64,000 bases of DNA from Galbibacter pacificus (GTDB taxonomy: Bacteria; Bacteroidota; Bacteroidia; Flavobacteriales; Flavobacteriaceae), in assembly GCF_029603155.1 (NCBI RefSeq), contig NZ_JAPMUA010000006.1, positions 186,001 to 250,000 of the forward strand. The letters are read 5' to 3'. Below the pieces are notes generated by a model. The model did not search any database. It had not been told where the DNA came from and saw only the letters and a list, made by a program, of their open reading frames with translations. Positions 9,127 through 16,388 of the stretch are shown here, piece after piece (within the stretch, counting starts at the first letter, position 1; the number at the start of each line of letters is the position of its first letter). The position numbers and the translations under genes were made by a program.

Positions 9127-9200
9127 AGCCGATAGAGGGACTCGAACCCACGACCTGCTGATTACAAATCAGCTGCTCTAGCCAGCTGAGCTACATCGGC
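9127..9200 (-). tRNA. tRNA-Thr (TGT anticodon)
   Basis: A 74-nt cloverleaf. The acceptor GCCGATG (9200-9194) pairs with TATCGGC (9134-9128), closing with one G-U pair; the discriminator T is at 9127. The anticodon stem CTGAT/ATCAG encloses the loop with TGT. The T arm is GTTCGAGTC. It is the first tRNA of the cluster, just downstream of a strong promoter at 9237-9266. Confidence 0.96.
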
Positions 9201-9213
9201 ATTTAATCAAAAA

Positions 9214-9235
9214 AGTCCGCTATTTCTAACGGACT
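9214..9235 (-). terminator. intrinsic terminator of hpf
   Basis: On the minus strand a 9-bp stem (AGTCCGTTA / TAGCGGACT, one G-U pair) with a GAAA tetraloop is followed by TTTTTT. It lies 54 bp after the hpf stop codon and immediately downstream of the -7 element of the tRNA promoter, so terminator and promoter practically overlap. Confidence 0.8.
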
Positions 9236-9236
9236 G

Positions 9237-9266
9237 CAAATGTATATAAATTATTCTTTATACAAA
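9237..9266 (-). promoter_or_regulatory. promoter of the tRNA-tuf operon
   Basis: On the minus strand TTTG (9266-9263) is followed after 18 bp by TACATTTG (9244-9237), an excellent match to the flavobacterial sigma-A promoter (TTG near -33, TAnnTTTG near -7). The expected start site falls within the hpf terminator hairpin, about 30-40 nt before tRNA-Thr(TGT). It is therefore the likely promoter for the four tRNAs and tuf. Confidence 0.7.
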
Positions 9267-9288
9267 ACAAATTGTATAAAATTTTTAT

Positions 9289-9591
9289 TTAGATGTATGC
9301 TCTCAATTTTTGCTTTCTTTTTTTTAGTACTCGCTCTAATGAATTTGCCGCACAGTCGACCGCTTCCTCAAATGTCCTGCACTGTTTTTTTACCATAAAT
9401 TCGTCTCCGGGAACGTGCACCTTTACTTCTGCAATCTTGTTTTCTTTTGCACTGGTATTTTGGACTTTCAAATACACGTCAGAATAAACAACCCTATCGT
9501 AATAGTGGTCCAGTTTATCTAATCGCTTTTGAATGAAAATTACTAATTTTTGATCTACATTGAAGTTGACAGATTGCGTGTTTACTTCCAT
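9289..9591 (-). CDS. hpf: ribosome hibernation-promoting factor, HPF/YfiA family
   Basis: A 100-aa short-form HPF/RaiA family protein that occupies the mRNA/tRNA channel of the 30S subunit in starved cells. The family pattern is visible in VNFNVDQKLVIFIQKRLDKL at the start, the central KVHVPGDEFMVKK and the basic C-terminal helix KKRKQKLRAYI. It lacks the C-terminal dimerisation domain of long HPF. It follows the Xer recombinase gene by 39 bp and ends in the terminator at 9214-9235. Confidence 0.9.
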   Translation of the reverse strand: MEVNTQSVNFNVDQKLVIFIQKRLDKLDHYYDRVVYSDVYLKVQNTSAKENKIAEVKVHVPGDEFMVKKQCRTFEEAVDCAANSLERVLKKRKQKLRAYI

Positions 9592-9630
9592 TTCCTCTAA
9601 ATTTTGTGGTTAAACATTCATTTTAAGCGG

Positions 9631-10527
9631 TTAGGATTTTTTTTGGTTTCTAGGATGCGCCAAACCGTATTGTTTTTTTAGCTCAGCTATACTATTGTGT
9701 GTGTACACCTGGGTTGATGCAAGGCTGGAATGACCTAACAATTCCTTAACCGAATTTAAGTCAGCACCTTCATTAAGCAAGTGGGTCGCAAACGTATGCC
9801 TAAGGATATGCGGACTCTTTTTTATTTTAGTTGATGCCTTACTAAAGTAATTATTTATTGTTCGATATACAAACGTTTCATTAATTTTATGACCATTTTT
9901 AAGAATAAGCAAAATGTCTCCAGATTCTATGGTTGAAGCATTTTCCCGGTGCACCAAATATTCACGGATTGTCTTGCCAAGCGAAGAAAGCAGCGGAACA
10001 TAGCGCTCTTTGTTGCGCTTTCCAAGCACCTTGATGGTGCTGTTTGCAAAATCTACATCGTTGGTTTTCAAATTTACCAGTTCGCTCCGGCGCATGCCCG
10101 TGGCATAAAAAAGTTCGATGACCAATTTTTCCAAAATGCCGTCATGGCCATCGTCAAACTTCATTTCCTCCAAGACCTGTTTCATTTCCCGAACCGAAAA
10201 CGGCACCTCTATTTTTTTGGCCGTTTTTAATGCCTTGTGCTTTGCCAACGGATTAATTTCAATTTCTTTTATTTTCAATAAAAATTTATAATAAGCCTTT
10301 AATGAAGCAACTTTCCTGTTGATACTCCTGTTGCTTAACCCCTGGTTGACCATGCTGACAATCCATGAACGTGCTTGGGTATAATGTACCCGGTCTACGG
10401 AAGATTCGTTGAAAGTTAGTTTGCAGAATTCCAAAAAAGAAGATAAATCGTTTTGATAAGCAGTAATTGTATACTTGGAATAATTTTTTTCCAATTGAAG
10501 GTATTCAATGAATTTTTGAAATGGCAT
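9631..10527 (-). CDS. xerC: tyrosine recombinase XerC/XerD-like
   Basis: A 298-aa tyrosine site-specific recombinase of the Xer group, which resolves chromosome dimers at dif. The N-terminal SAM-like domain spans residues 1-85 and the catalytic domain about 105-290. Catalytic residues can be read in ATGMRRSEL (Arg I), HILRHTFATHLL (HxxR), LGHSSLASTQVYTH (His and the nucleophile Tyr). The size and the housekeeping context, with no prophage or attachment site nearby, argue for a cell-division Xer protein rather than an integrase. The split between XerC and XerD cannot be made from this sequence alone. Confidence 0.85.
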   Translation of the reverse strand: MPFQKFIEYLQLEKNYSKYTITAYQNDLSSFLEFCKLTFNESSVDRVHYTQARSWIVSMVNQGLSNRSINRKVASLKAYYKFLLKIKEIEINPLAKHKALKTAKKIEVPFSVREMKQVLEEMKFDDGHDGILEKLVIELFYATGMRRSELVNLKTNDVDFANSTIKVLGKRNKERYVPLLSSLGKTIREYLVHRENASTIESGDILLILKNGHKINETFVYRTINNYFSKASTKIKKSPHILRHTFATHLLNEGADLNSVKELLGHSSLASTQVYTHNSIAELKKQYGLAHPRNQKKS

Positions 10528-10600
10528 ACAATGAAGTTTAACCCAAAGATATGAAATTAGTTGATAGGTATCTAGGAGTTGGGTATTAGGTAAAAAATAA

Positions 10601-10629
10601 AAATCCCCCCTTTTGGAAAGGCGGGATTT
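10601..10629 (-). terminator. intrinsic terminator of rpsU
   Basis: On the minus strand AAATCCCGCCTTT and AAAGGGGGGATTT form a nearly perfect stem with a short loop, followed by TTTTTATTTTT. It lies 25 bp after the rpsU stop codon and before the xerC start, so it ends the rpsU message. Confidence 0.8.
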
Positions 10630-10653
10630 ATTATTTTATATCAGAAAGACTTA

Positions 10654-10848
10654 TTAGATTTCTTCCTGATCTCTTAATCCTTGTATATAAGCAGCTTTTT
10701 GAATTTGAGCTCTTTTTGCTACTGAAGGTTTTGTAAATTGTTGACGGCTACGTAGCTGACGCATTGTACCTGTTTTATCAAATTTACGCTTGTAACGCTT
10801 AAGCGCCCTGTCTATATTTTCTCCTTCTTTAATAGGTATAATTAACAT
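10654..10848 (-). CDS. rpsU: 30S ribosomal protein S21
   Basis: A 64-aa basic protein of the 30S platform. MLIIPIKEGENIDRALKRYK and the RQLRSRQQFTKPSVAKR segment are typical of bS21. In Bacteroidota ribosomes bS21 contributes to the pocket that sequesters the 16S anti-Shine-Dalgarno; this is known from work on Flavobacterium johnsoniae. The start ATG at 10848 is preceded at 8-nt spacing by an exceptionally long Shine-Dalgarno (10857-10868), which points to translational autoregulation. It is probably monocistronic, ending in the terminator at 10601-10629. Confidence 0.97.
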   Translation of the reverse strand: MLIIPIKEGENIDRALKRYKRKFDKTGTMRQLRSRQQFTKPSVAKRAQIQKAAYIQGLRDQEEI

Positions 10849-10856
10849 AAGTGTAC

Positions 10857-10868
10857 CACCTCCTTTCT
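10857..10868 (-). promoter_or_regulatory. extended Shine-Dalgarno of rpsU
   Basis: The minus strand carries AGAAAGGAGGTG, a 12-nt perfect complement of the bacterial 16S rRNA 3' tail CACCTCCTTTCT, 8 nt before the rpsU ATG. Genes in this phylum generally lack Shine-Dalgarno sequences, and I saw no comparable site elsewhere in the window. An S21-depleted ribosome with a free anti-SD would favour this message, giving a feedback loop. The sequence is seen; the regulatory reading rests on published work in a relative. Confidence 0.85.
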
Positions 10869-10957
10869 TTTACGGACGGCAAAGATAGAAATAAATTTTA
10901 TTTAAAAACAAAAAATTATTTTTTTGCCTCCGCCAAAATCAATATTCGGATATTCCC

Positions 10958-12121
10958 TTATTTTAAGATATGTCTTGAGATGACCACTTTTTGTATTTCG
11001 GTAGTACCTTCACCGATGGTGCACAATTTTGCATCACGGTAAAATTTTTCCACTGGAAAGTCCTTGGTATATCCATATCCGCCATGTATCTGTACGGCCT
11101 CGTTTGCAATGCGCACGCAGGCTTCTGAAGCGAACATTTTGCTCATGGCGCTTAATTTGGTCATTTTTCTGCCTGCATTTTTCTCAAAGGCCGCTTTATG
11201 CAACAACAGTTCGGAAGCCTCTATATCGGTAGCCATTTCGGAAAGCTTGAAGGATATTCCCTGAAATTGGGATATTGGTTTTCCAAATTGCACCCGTTCT
11301 TTGGCATATTTCAATGCGGCCTCGTAAGCTCCTTTTGCGGTTCCTAACGATAATGCGCCAATAGAAATCCTACCGCCATCGAGTATCTTCATGGACTGTA
11401 CAAACCCATCGCCAACTTCTCCCAATCTGTTTGCATCGGGAATCCTACAATCGGAAAATATAAGCTCGGCCGTCTCGCTTGCGCGCATGCCCAATTTGTT
11501 TTCTTTTTTACCGCTTGTAAACCCAGGCGTACCTTTTTCTATGGCAAAGGCCGTCATTCCATGAGAATCGCCTTTTTCGCCTGTACGCACTATAACAACC
11601 GCTATATCCCCGCTTTTTCCGTGGGTAATAAAGTTCTTTGCGCCGTTAAGTACCCATTCGTCTCCGTCTTTTACAGCAGTAGTAGCCATTCCGCCAGCAT
11701 CAGAGCCGGTATTATGTTCGGTAAGGCCCCAGGCACCAAGCCATTCTGCGGTAGCCAGTTTGGGCAGCCACTTTTGCTTTTGCTCTTCGTTACCAAAAGT
11801 AAGTATATGGTTTGTACAAAGCGAGTTATGGGCTGCTACCGATAGCCCAATAGATGGGTCTACCTTGGAAATTTCATCTAAAATTGCAATATATTCATGA
11901 TATCCTAAACCGGACCCTCCATATATTTCGGGTACCAACACCCCCATAAAGCCTAATTCCCCGGCCTTTTTAAATACTTCGAGTGGAAATATTTGTTTTT
12001 CGTCCCACTCCATTACGTGGGGTTTTATATATTGTTCTGCAAAATCTTTTGCAGCATTGGCAATCAACTGCTGTGTTTCTGTATAATCAAAATTCATTTG
12101 TGCCGCTATATCCAGTTCCAT
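10958..12121 (-). CDS. acyl-CoA dehydrogenase
   Basis: At 387 aa, this is an FAD-dependent acyl-CoA dehydrogenase that oxidises acyl-CoA to trans-2-enoyl-CoA and passes electrons to ETF. Domain order is normal: N-terminal helical domain to about 125, beta domain around LGAWGLTEHNTGSDAGGM, and C-terminal helical domain with VQIHGGYGYTKDFPVEKFYRDAK. The catalytic Glu is expected near the FYRDAKLCTIGEGTTEIQ segment. It resembles short-chain or branched-chain enzymes, but the substrate cannot be fixed. A start at MNFDYTETQQ, eight codons later, is also possible. Confidence 0.92.
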   Translation of the reverse strand: MELDIAAQMNFDYTETQQLIANAAKDFAEQYIKPHVMEWDEKQIFPLEVFKKAGELGFMGVLVPEIYGGSGLGYHEYIAILDEISKVDPSIGLSVAAHNSLCTNHILTFGNEEQKQKWLPKLATAEWLGAWGLTEHNTGSDAGGMATTAVKDGDEWVLNGAKNFITHGKSGDIAVVIVRTGEKGDSHGMTAFAIEKGTPGFTSGKKENKLGMRASETAELIFSDCRIPDANRLGEVGDGFVQSMKILDGGRISIGALSLGTAKGAYEAALKYAKERVQFGKPISQFQGISFKLSEMATDIEASELLLHKAAFEKNAGRKMTKLSAMSKMFASEACVRIANEAVQIHGGYGYTKDFPVEKFYRDAKLCTIGEGTTEIQKVVISRHILK

Positions 12122-12133
12122 TTTTACGATTTT

Positions 12134-12858
12134 TTACTCGGTCGTCAAATATAATTCAATTCTATTTAATTTTTCCGTAGGAAAATCCTCTATTTTTTTT
12201 AGTTCAGAAATTGAATTTATTTTAATATGGCTGGTTCTATAAGTTACGATTTTTTTTGCAATTTTCCAGTCGAGATATGGAAGCGAGCTTAATTTTTTTA
12301 TAGAGGCCAAATTTACATTTACAGGGGTAAATTTTGGTTGCTGTAAAATGGCAAATTGCTTGAACAATCTATTAACTACATCGGGCTTTAGCCCATAAAC
12401 TTCATTGAGTTGATCTTTAAAATAACCCCCCCTAAAAGGTTTCGGTATTTTATAATTCTTGCGGCCAGCTTGCCACCTATTCCATACACTTTTTTTAAAT
12501 CTTGGACAGTTGCCCCGTTGATATCCTTTTTTGGCGTTTTAAAAGAAACCGCTGGCGAATTTACATACCTGCCATGATTTCTATACGCATGAAGCTTATC
12601 TATTTCTTCAATAGACATCCCCAATGCATATGCTTTATAATCGGTAAGGTAGTTTGGGTTGAACGGAAATATTTTCTGATGGTATTTTATTGTATTTTCT
12701 TCAAATGAAGTAAGCCCTGTCTTGTTAATCTTATAAAACTCATATTTAAAGGAATCCATTCCGAAGGATCCCATATAAAATGAAGCAACAATAATTATCA
12801 AAAAAAATATCCCACTCTGCTGACTTTTAGAAAAGCGCAAGTGGGATATAAATTTCAT
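12134..12858 (-). pseudogene. helix-hairpin-helix (ComEA-type) protein, frameshifted
   Basis: Two adjacent minus-strand frames make one gene. 12388-12858 encodes a membrane-anchored N-terminal part (hydrophobic span about residues 17-33) and the first HhH motif (VYGIGGKLAARIIKYRNLLGG). 12134-12367 encodes the last HhH repeats (LASIKKLSSLPYLDWKIAKKI). The frame breaks in a run of seven G (C on the plus strand, 12426-12432). With six G the reading continues GGYFKDQLNEVYGLKPDVVNR straight into the downstream frame, restoring about 241 aa. Either the gene is truly broken (or phase-variable) or this is a homopolymer sequencing error. The family binds DNA or acts as a small structural module; the function here is unknown. 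Confidence 0.85.
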
Positions 12859-12871
12859 TTTTTACGAATTG

Positions 12872-14953
12872 CTAAGCAGATTTTTTCTCTACTTTCTGTT
12901 TTTTAAACAATTCGCCTGCTTTAAGTTTTCTTAAATATTCATTAAGGTCTATTTTCACTTCCTTGCTCATTATGTACAACCCGATAATATTGGGGAACGA
13001 CATGGAAAGAATCATCATATCTGAAAAAGTTAACACAGCACCCAAACTTACCGAAGCACCAACTACCACAAAGAACATAAACACCAATTTATAAACCACT
13101 TCGGTTCTTCGGCTTTTCCCAAATAGGAAAGTCCATGCCCTCATTCCGTAGTAAGACCACGAAATCATGGTTGAAAAAGCGAATAAGAAAACTGCTACTG
13201 CCAATACGTAAGGGAACCAACCTATAACGCTACCAAAAGCATCTGAGGTTAACTGCGCCCCGCCAACACCTTCTACTTCGTGCATTCCGGTAAAAACAAG
13301 CACCAAGGCTGTTAACGTACAAACAACAACGGTATCTATAAACGGCTCTAGCAACGCTACAAAACCTTCGGATGGTGGATGGTTTGTTTTAGCGGCACTG
13401 TGTGCAATGGCAGCAGAACCAACCCCTGCCTCGTTTGAGAATGCGGCTCTTTGGAAACCTACAATTAAAACCCCGATAACGCCTCCTTTTAGTGCGCTTG
13501 GGCTAAATGCTCCGTCTATAATTGCTGAAAAAGCAGCCCCTATATTTTGAAAATTAACTCCAATTACAATCAAAGCAGCCAATACATATATACCTGCCAT
13601 AAAAGGAACTATTTTTTCGGTAACCTTGGCAATACTGCTAATTCCACCAAGAATTACAGCTCCTACCAATATTGCCGTAATAACGCCAAACCAGAAACCA
13701 TGCCCTGCCAATGTTGGAAACTGACCGGATAATTGCTCGAAAGCCTGGTTAGCCTGGAACATATTACCGCCCCCAAAAGAGGCACCTACAGCAAGTATGG
13801 CAAAAACAACTGCCAATACTTTGCCTAGTCCTTTTAAATTTCTTTTTTCAAGACCATATCTTAAATAATTCATTGGACCACCAAATACACGGCCATCGGG
13901 AAGAATATTACGGTATTTTACCCCCAGGGTACATTCTACAAATTTTGAAGACATCCCCAAGAGTCCAGCAACAATCATCCACATAGTTGCACCAGCGCCC
14001 CCTAAAGAAACTGCCACTGCAACCCCTGCAATGTTACCAAGTCCAACGGTTCCCGAAACTGCTGTTGCCAATGCCTGAAAGTGCGTTACCTGCCCAGGGG
14101 CATTTGGATCGTCGTATTTTCCTTTGGCCAGTTCGAGCGAGTGCTTAAATCCGCGGATATTGATAAAGCCCATTCTAATGGTAAAGAATGTGGCACCCAG
14201 CAATAACCAAACTACGATAAACGGAATATTTTTTGTTTGAGGGTCCCCGTTTGGATGTAACAATGCTATTGGTTCATCGTATTTAATTTCTGCTAAGTAA
14301 TGAGCCCCCTGTTCTATTACATGTTCTTTATTGTTGGAGTTATATATTACCCCGCCTTCTTTTACGCGGTATTTTAGTTCGCCAGCGGCTGCGGCCTTAA
14401 CTTCTACTTCTCCACCCGAAGCTTTGGACACAATTGCTATTGTTTCGCCTTTTTCCACATGCGATCCTTCTGGCTTCAACCATTGTTTTAATGTAAATTT
14501 ATCGTTCACATCGGCGCTCCAGTCCGGGATGGATATTAATTTCACATCAGCATAAACAACGGGGTCGTATACCCCTGTAGCCGCAAATGGATCCCAAAAT
14601 AAAACGGAACCTAAACCTGCTACTGCTGGGGTCATGATTCCGTTAAAAATTTCTGTTATCGACTCGGATTCTATATGATATGTTTTGGTAACCGACCTGT
14701 TTTCTGCATCGGTAATTGTTACACTGTAATCAATTCCTTCTGTTAAACCTGTCGAGACGTTAGACTTAAGAGGGGTCTCTTGATTACTCCATTTATATGT
14801 ATATGGAGCCTTTCCCCCTGACACGTCTACCGTGATCTGCCCATCATTAATCTGTTTAGAAGGATTAGTTAGTGTTTCTTTTACTGATAACTCCTGGGCA
14901 AAAAGCGCAATTGAGCTCAGCATTAAAAAAATTGAGAGAAATTGTTTTCTCAT
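12872..14953 (-). CDS. alanine/glycine:cation symporter family protein with SprB-like and lipoyl-like N-terminal domains
   Basis: A 693-aa inner-membrane transporter of the AGCS family, which takes up alanine or glycine with Na+. The AGCS core occupies about residues 240-665, with VSGTVGLGNIAGVAVAVSLGG as the signature. The N-terminus is unusual: a signal peptide (1-19), a SprB-repeat or PKD-like beta domain (about 22-95, GGKAPYTYKW, YSVTITDAENRS), then a hydrophobic stretch and a biotinyl/lipoyl-like segment (about 135-205, PEGSHVEKGETIAIVSK, GGEVEV) without the canonical DKA lysine. The extra domains would lie outside the inner membrane. Substrate and the role of the extension are unknown. 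Confidence 0.88.
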   Translation of the reverse strand: MRKQFLSIFLMLSSIALFAQELSVKETLTNPSKQINDGQITVDVSGGKAPYTYKWSNQETPLKSNVSTGLTEGIDYSVTITDAENRSVTKTYHIESESITEIFNGIMTPAVAGLGSVLFWDPFAATGVYDPVVYADVKLISIPDWSADVNDKFTLKQWLKPEGSHVEKGETIAIVSKASGGEVEVKAAAAGELKYRVKEGGVIYNSNNKEHVIEQGAHYLAEIKYDEPIALLHPNGDPQTKNIPFIVVWLLLGATFFTIRMGFINIRGFKHSLELAKGKYDDPNAPGQVTHFQALATAVSGTVGLGNIAGVAVAVSLGGAGATMWMIVAGLLGMSSKFVECTLGVKYRNILPDGRVFGGPMNYLRYGLEKRNLKGLGKVLAVVFAILAVGASFGGGNMFQANQAFEQLSGQFPTLAGHGFWFGVITAILVGAVILGGISSIAKVTEKIVPFMAGIYVLAALIVIGVNFQNIGAAFSAIIDGAFSPSALKGGVIGVLIVGFQRAAFSNEAGVGSAAIAHSAAKTNHPPSEGFVALLEPFIDTVVVCTLTALVLVFTGMHEVEGVGGAQLTSDAFGSVIGWFPYVLAVAVFLFAFSTMISWSYYGMRAWTFLFGKSRRTEVVYKLVFMFFVVVGASVSLGAVLTFSDMMILSMSFPNIIGLYIMSKEVKIDLNEYLRKLKAGELFKKQKVEKKSA

Positions 14954-15040
14954 AAAGAATTAAGTTTAGGTTATAATTATATTAAAAATTCTTAAAAACT
15001 GACGGGGCAATATCATAAAAAAAAGGCGTTTATTCAAATT

Positions 15041-16066
15041 TTACCCGTTAAATGTGGTTTCCGGGATTTGAAACAGGGTATTTAGCTTCTTAATTTGTCC
15101 GGGTTGTCCGAGTACCACCAATTTGGAATTCGGTAATAATTCTACTGTTGCATCTGGGTTGATAATATATTTTCCGTCGGGCTGTTTGTAACCAATAACC
15201 GTACAGCCCGTTTGTTTCCGCAAGTCCAGGTCTATCAATGTTTTGTACAAATATCCGTTTGGCAGGTCGTCTACTGAGACTTCTTCTAAATTAATGGTAT
15301 GCTCATCATCAAAAGAGAGATGGTCCATAAAGTCTATAAGGTCTGGCAATACCACCAACGAAGCCATATGGTCACCGCCTATTTTATCGGGCATGATGGT
15401 TTTATTGGCCCCTGCCAATTTAAGTTTACGTTGGGATGTTTCCTGCGAGGCCCTGCTAATAATCGTGATTTCTTTGTTCAATTGCCTGGACGAAAGTACC
15501 ACGAACAGGTTGTCGGCATCGTTTGGCAATGCCGAAATAAGGCAGTGCGCCCTATCTATGCCTGCCTCCAATAAGGTTTCGTCTTCATTGGCGTTTCCCA
15601 CGACAAACATAATATCGTCGCTATATTTATTTACCAATTCTTCATCTTGCTCGATTACCACAAAAGGTTTTTGGTAGGCCTTAAGTTTTTTGGCGGCCTG
15701 CATTCCATTTCTTCCGTAGCCACAAATAATGATATGGTTGTCGAGCTTATCTATTTGGTTCTTCATTTTTCTATATTTTATGTTTTGCAGTGCATTTTTG
15801 GACAATACATATTCTGTTACTACCGAAATGGCATAGGCCACTATAAAGACACTTGATGTAATCAATACTATTGTAAATATTTTGGTGATGTCGTCGGTGG
15901 GCCTTACTTCACCAAAACCTACCGTTGTAATGGTTATAACCGTCATGTAGGCTGCTTCTACCCATGTATAATCTCCCAATAACCTATACCCCATAATGCC
16001 AAACAGAAAAATGCCTGCCAATAGGATAACTGCGATATAAAATTTGGATTTAAAGAGTTTAAACAT
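15041..16066 (-). CDS. two-TM potassium channel with RCK (TrkA-N/TrkA-C) domain
   Basis: A 341-aa ligand-gated K+ channel subunit. Two hydrophobic helices (about 10-30 and 60-85) flank a pore loop ITTVGFGEVRP. A TrkA-N Rossmann domain begins at about 110 with HIIICGYGRNGMQAAKKL, and a TrkA-C domain occupies about 255-335. The selectivity filter reads TVGFGE instead of the common TVGYGD, a variant to note when predicting ion selectivity. It has its own reading unit between the PspC-like gene and the AGCS gene, all on the minus strand. Confidence 0.88.
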   Translation of the reverse strand: MFKLFKSKFYIAVILLAGIFLFGIMGYRLLGDYTWVEAAYMTVITITTVGFGEVRPTDDITKIFTIVLITSSVFIVAYAISVVTEYVLSKNALQNIKYRKMKNQIDKLDNHIIICGYGRNGMQAAKKLKAYQKPFVVIEQDEELVNKYSDDIMFVVGNANEDETLLEAGIDRAHCLISALPNDADNLFVVLSSRQLNKEITIISRASQETSQRKLKLAGANKTIMPDKIGGDHMASLVVLPDLIDFMDHLSFDDEHTINLEEVSVDDLPNGYLYKTLIDLDLRKQTGCTVIGYKQPDGKYIINPDATVELLPNSKLVVLGQPGQIKKLNTLFQIPETTFNG

Positions 16067-16142
16067 ATATGCCGATGGTCTTTATGCTATTTTAGTCGAT
16101 TATTATTTTTAATGGTGCCGGTTTTATACCCCCCAAAAGCTG

Positions 16143-16370
16143 TTACAGGTCGAAAACCGATGTTCGTTTTGTATAGACCAAATCTTTCAATTTTAGCCAA
16201 AAAGCCAATGTTAAATACACAAAAAACCAAATTCCCAGGGTGAAAAAGGAAGCGTAAATAAAAAACAAACGCACATTTTTAGTCTTCATGCCCAAGCGCT
16301 CTGCCAATCTTGAAGATACGGCATAGCCATGTTTCTCGAAATAATATCTAATATCCTGAAAAAGACTCAT
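16143..16370 (-). CDS. PspC-like small membrane protein
   Basis: A 75-aa protein resembling the PspC domain. An amphipathic N-terminal part (YYFEKHGYAVSSRLAERLGM) precedes a hydrophobic segment near residues 32-56. Stand-alone PspC-domain proteins are common in flavobacteria and are presumed envelope-stress related. It sits between the K+ channel gene and the broken DUF2851 gene, 18 bp from the latter. Function is inferred from resemblance only. Confidence 0.7.
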   Translation of the reverse strand: MSLFQDIRYYFEKHGYAVSSRLAERLGMKTKNVRLFFIYASFFTLGIWFFVYLTLAFWLKLKDLVYTKRTSVFDL

Positions 16371-16388
16371 ATTACAAATATAGAATTA

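Noticed and set aside
9631..10527. Phage or integron integrase
   Set aside because: No attachment site, phage gene or cassette nearby; size and context (hpf, rpsU) fit a housekeeping Xer recombinase.
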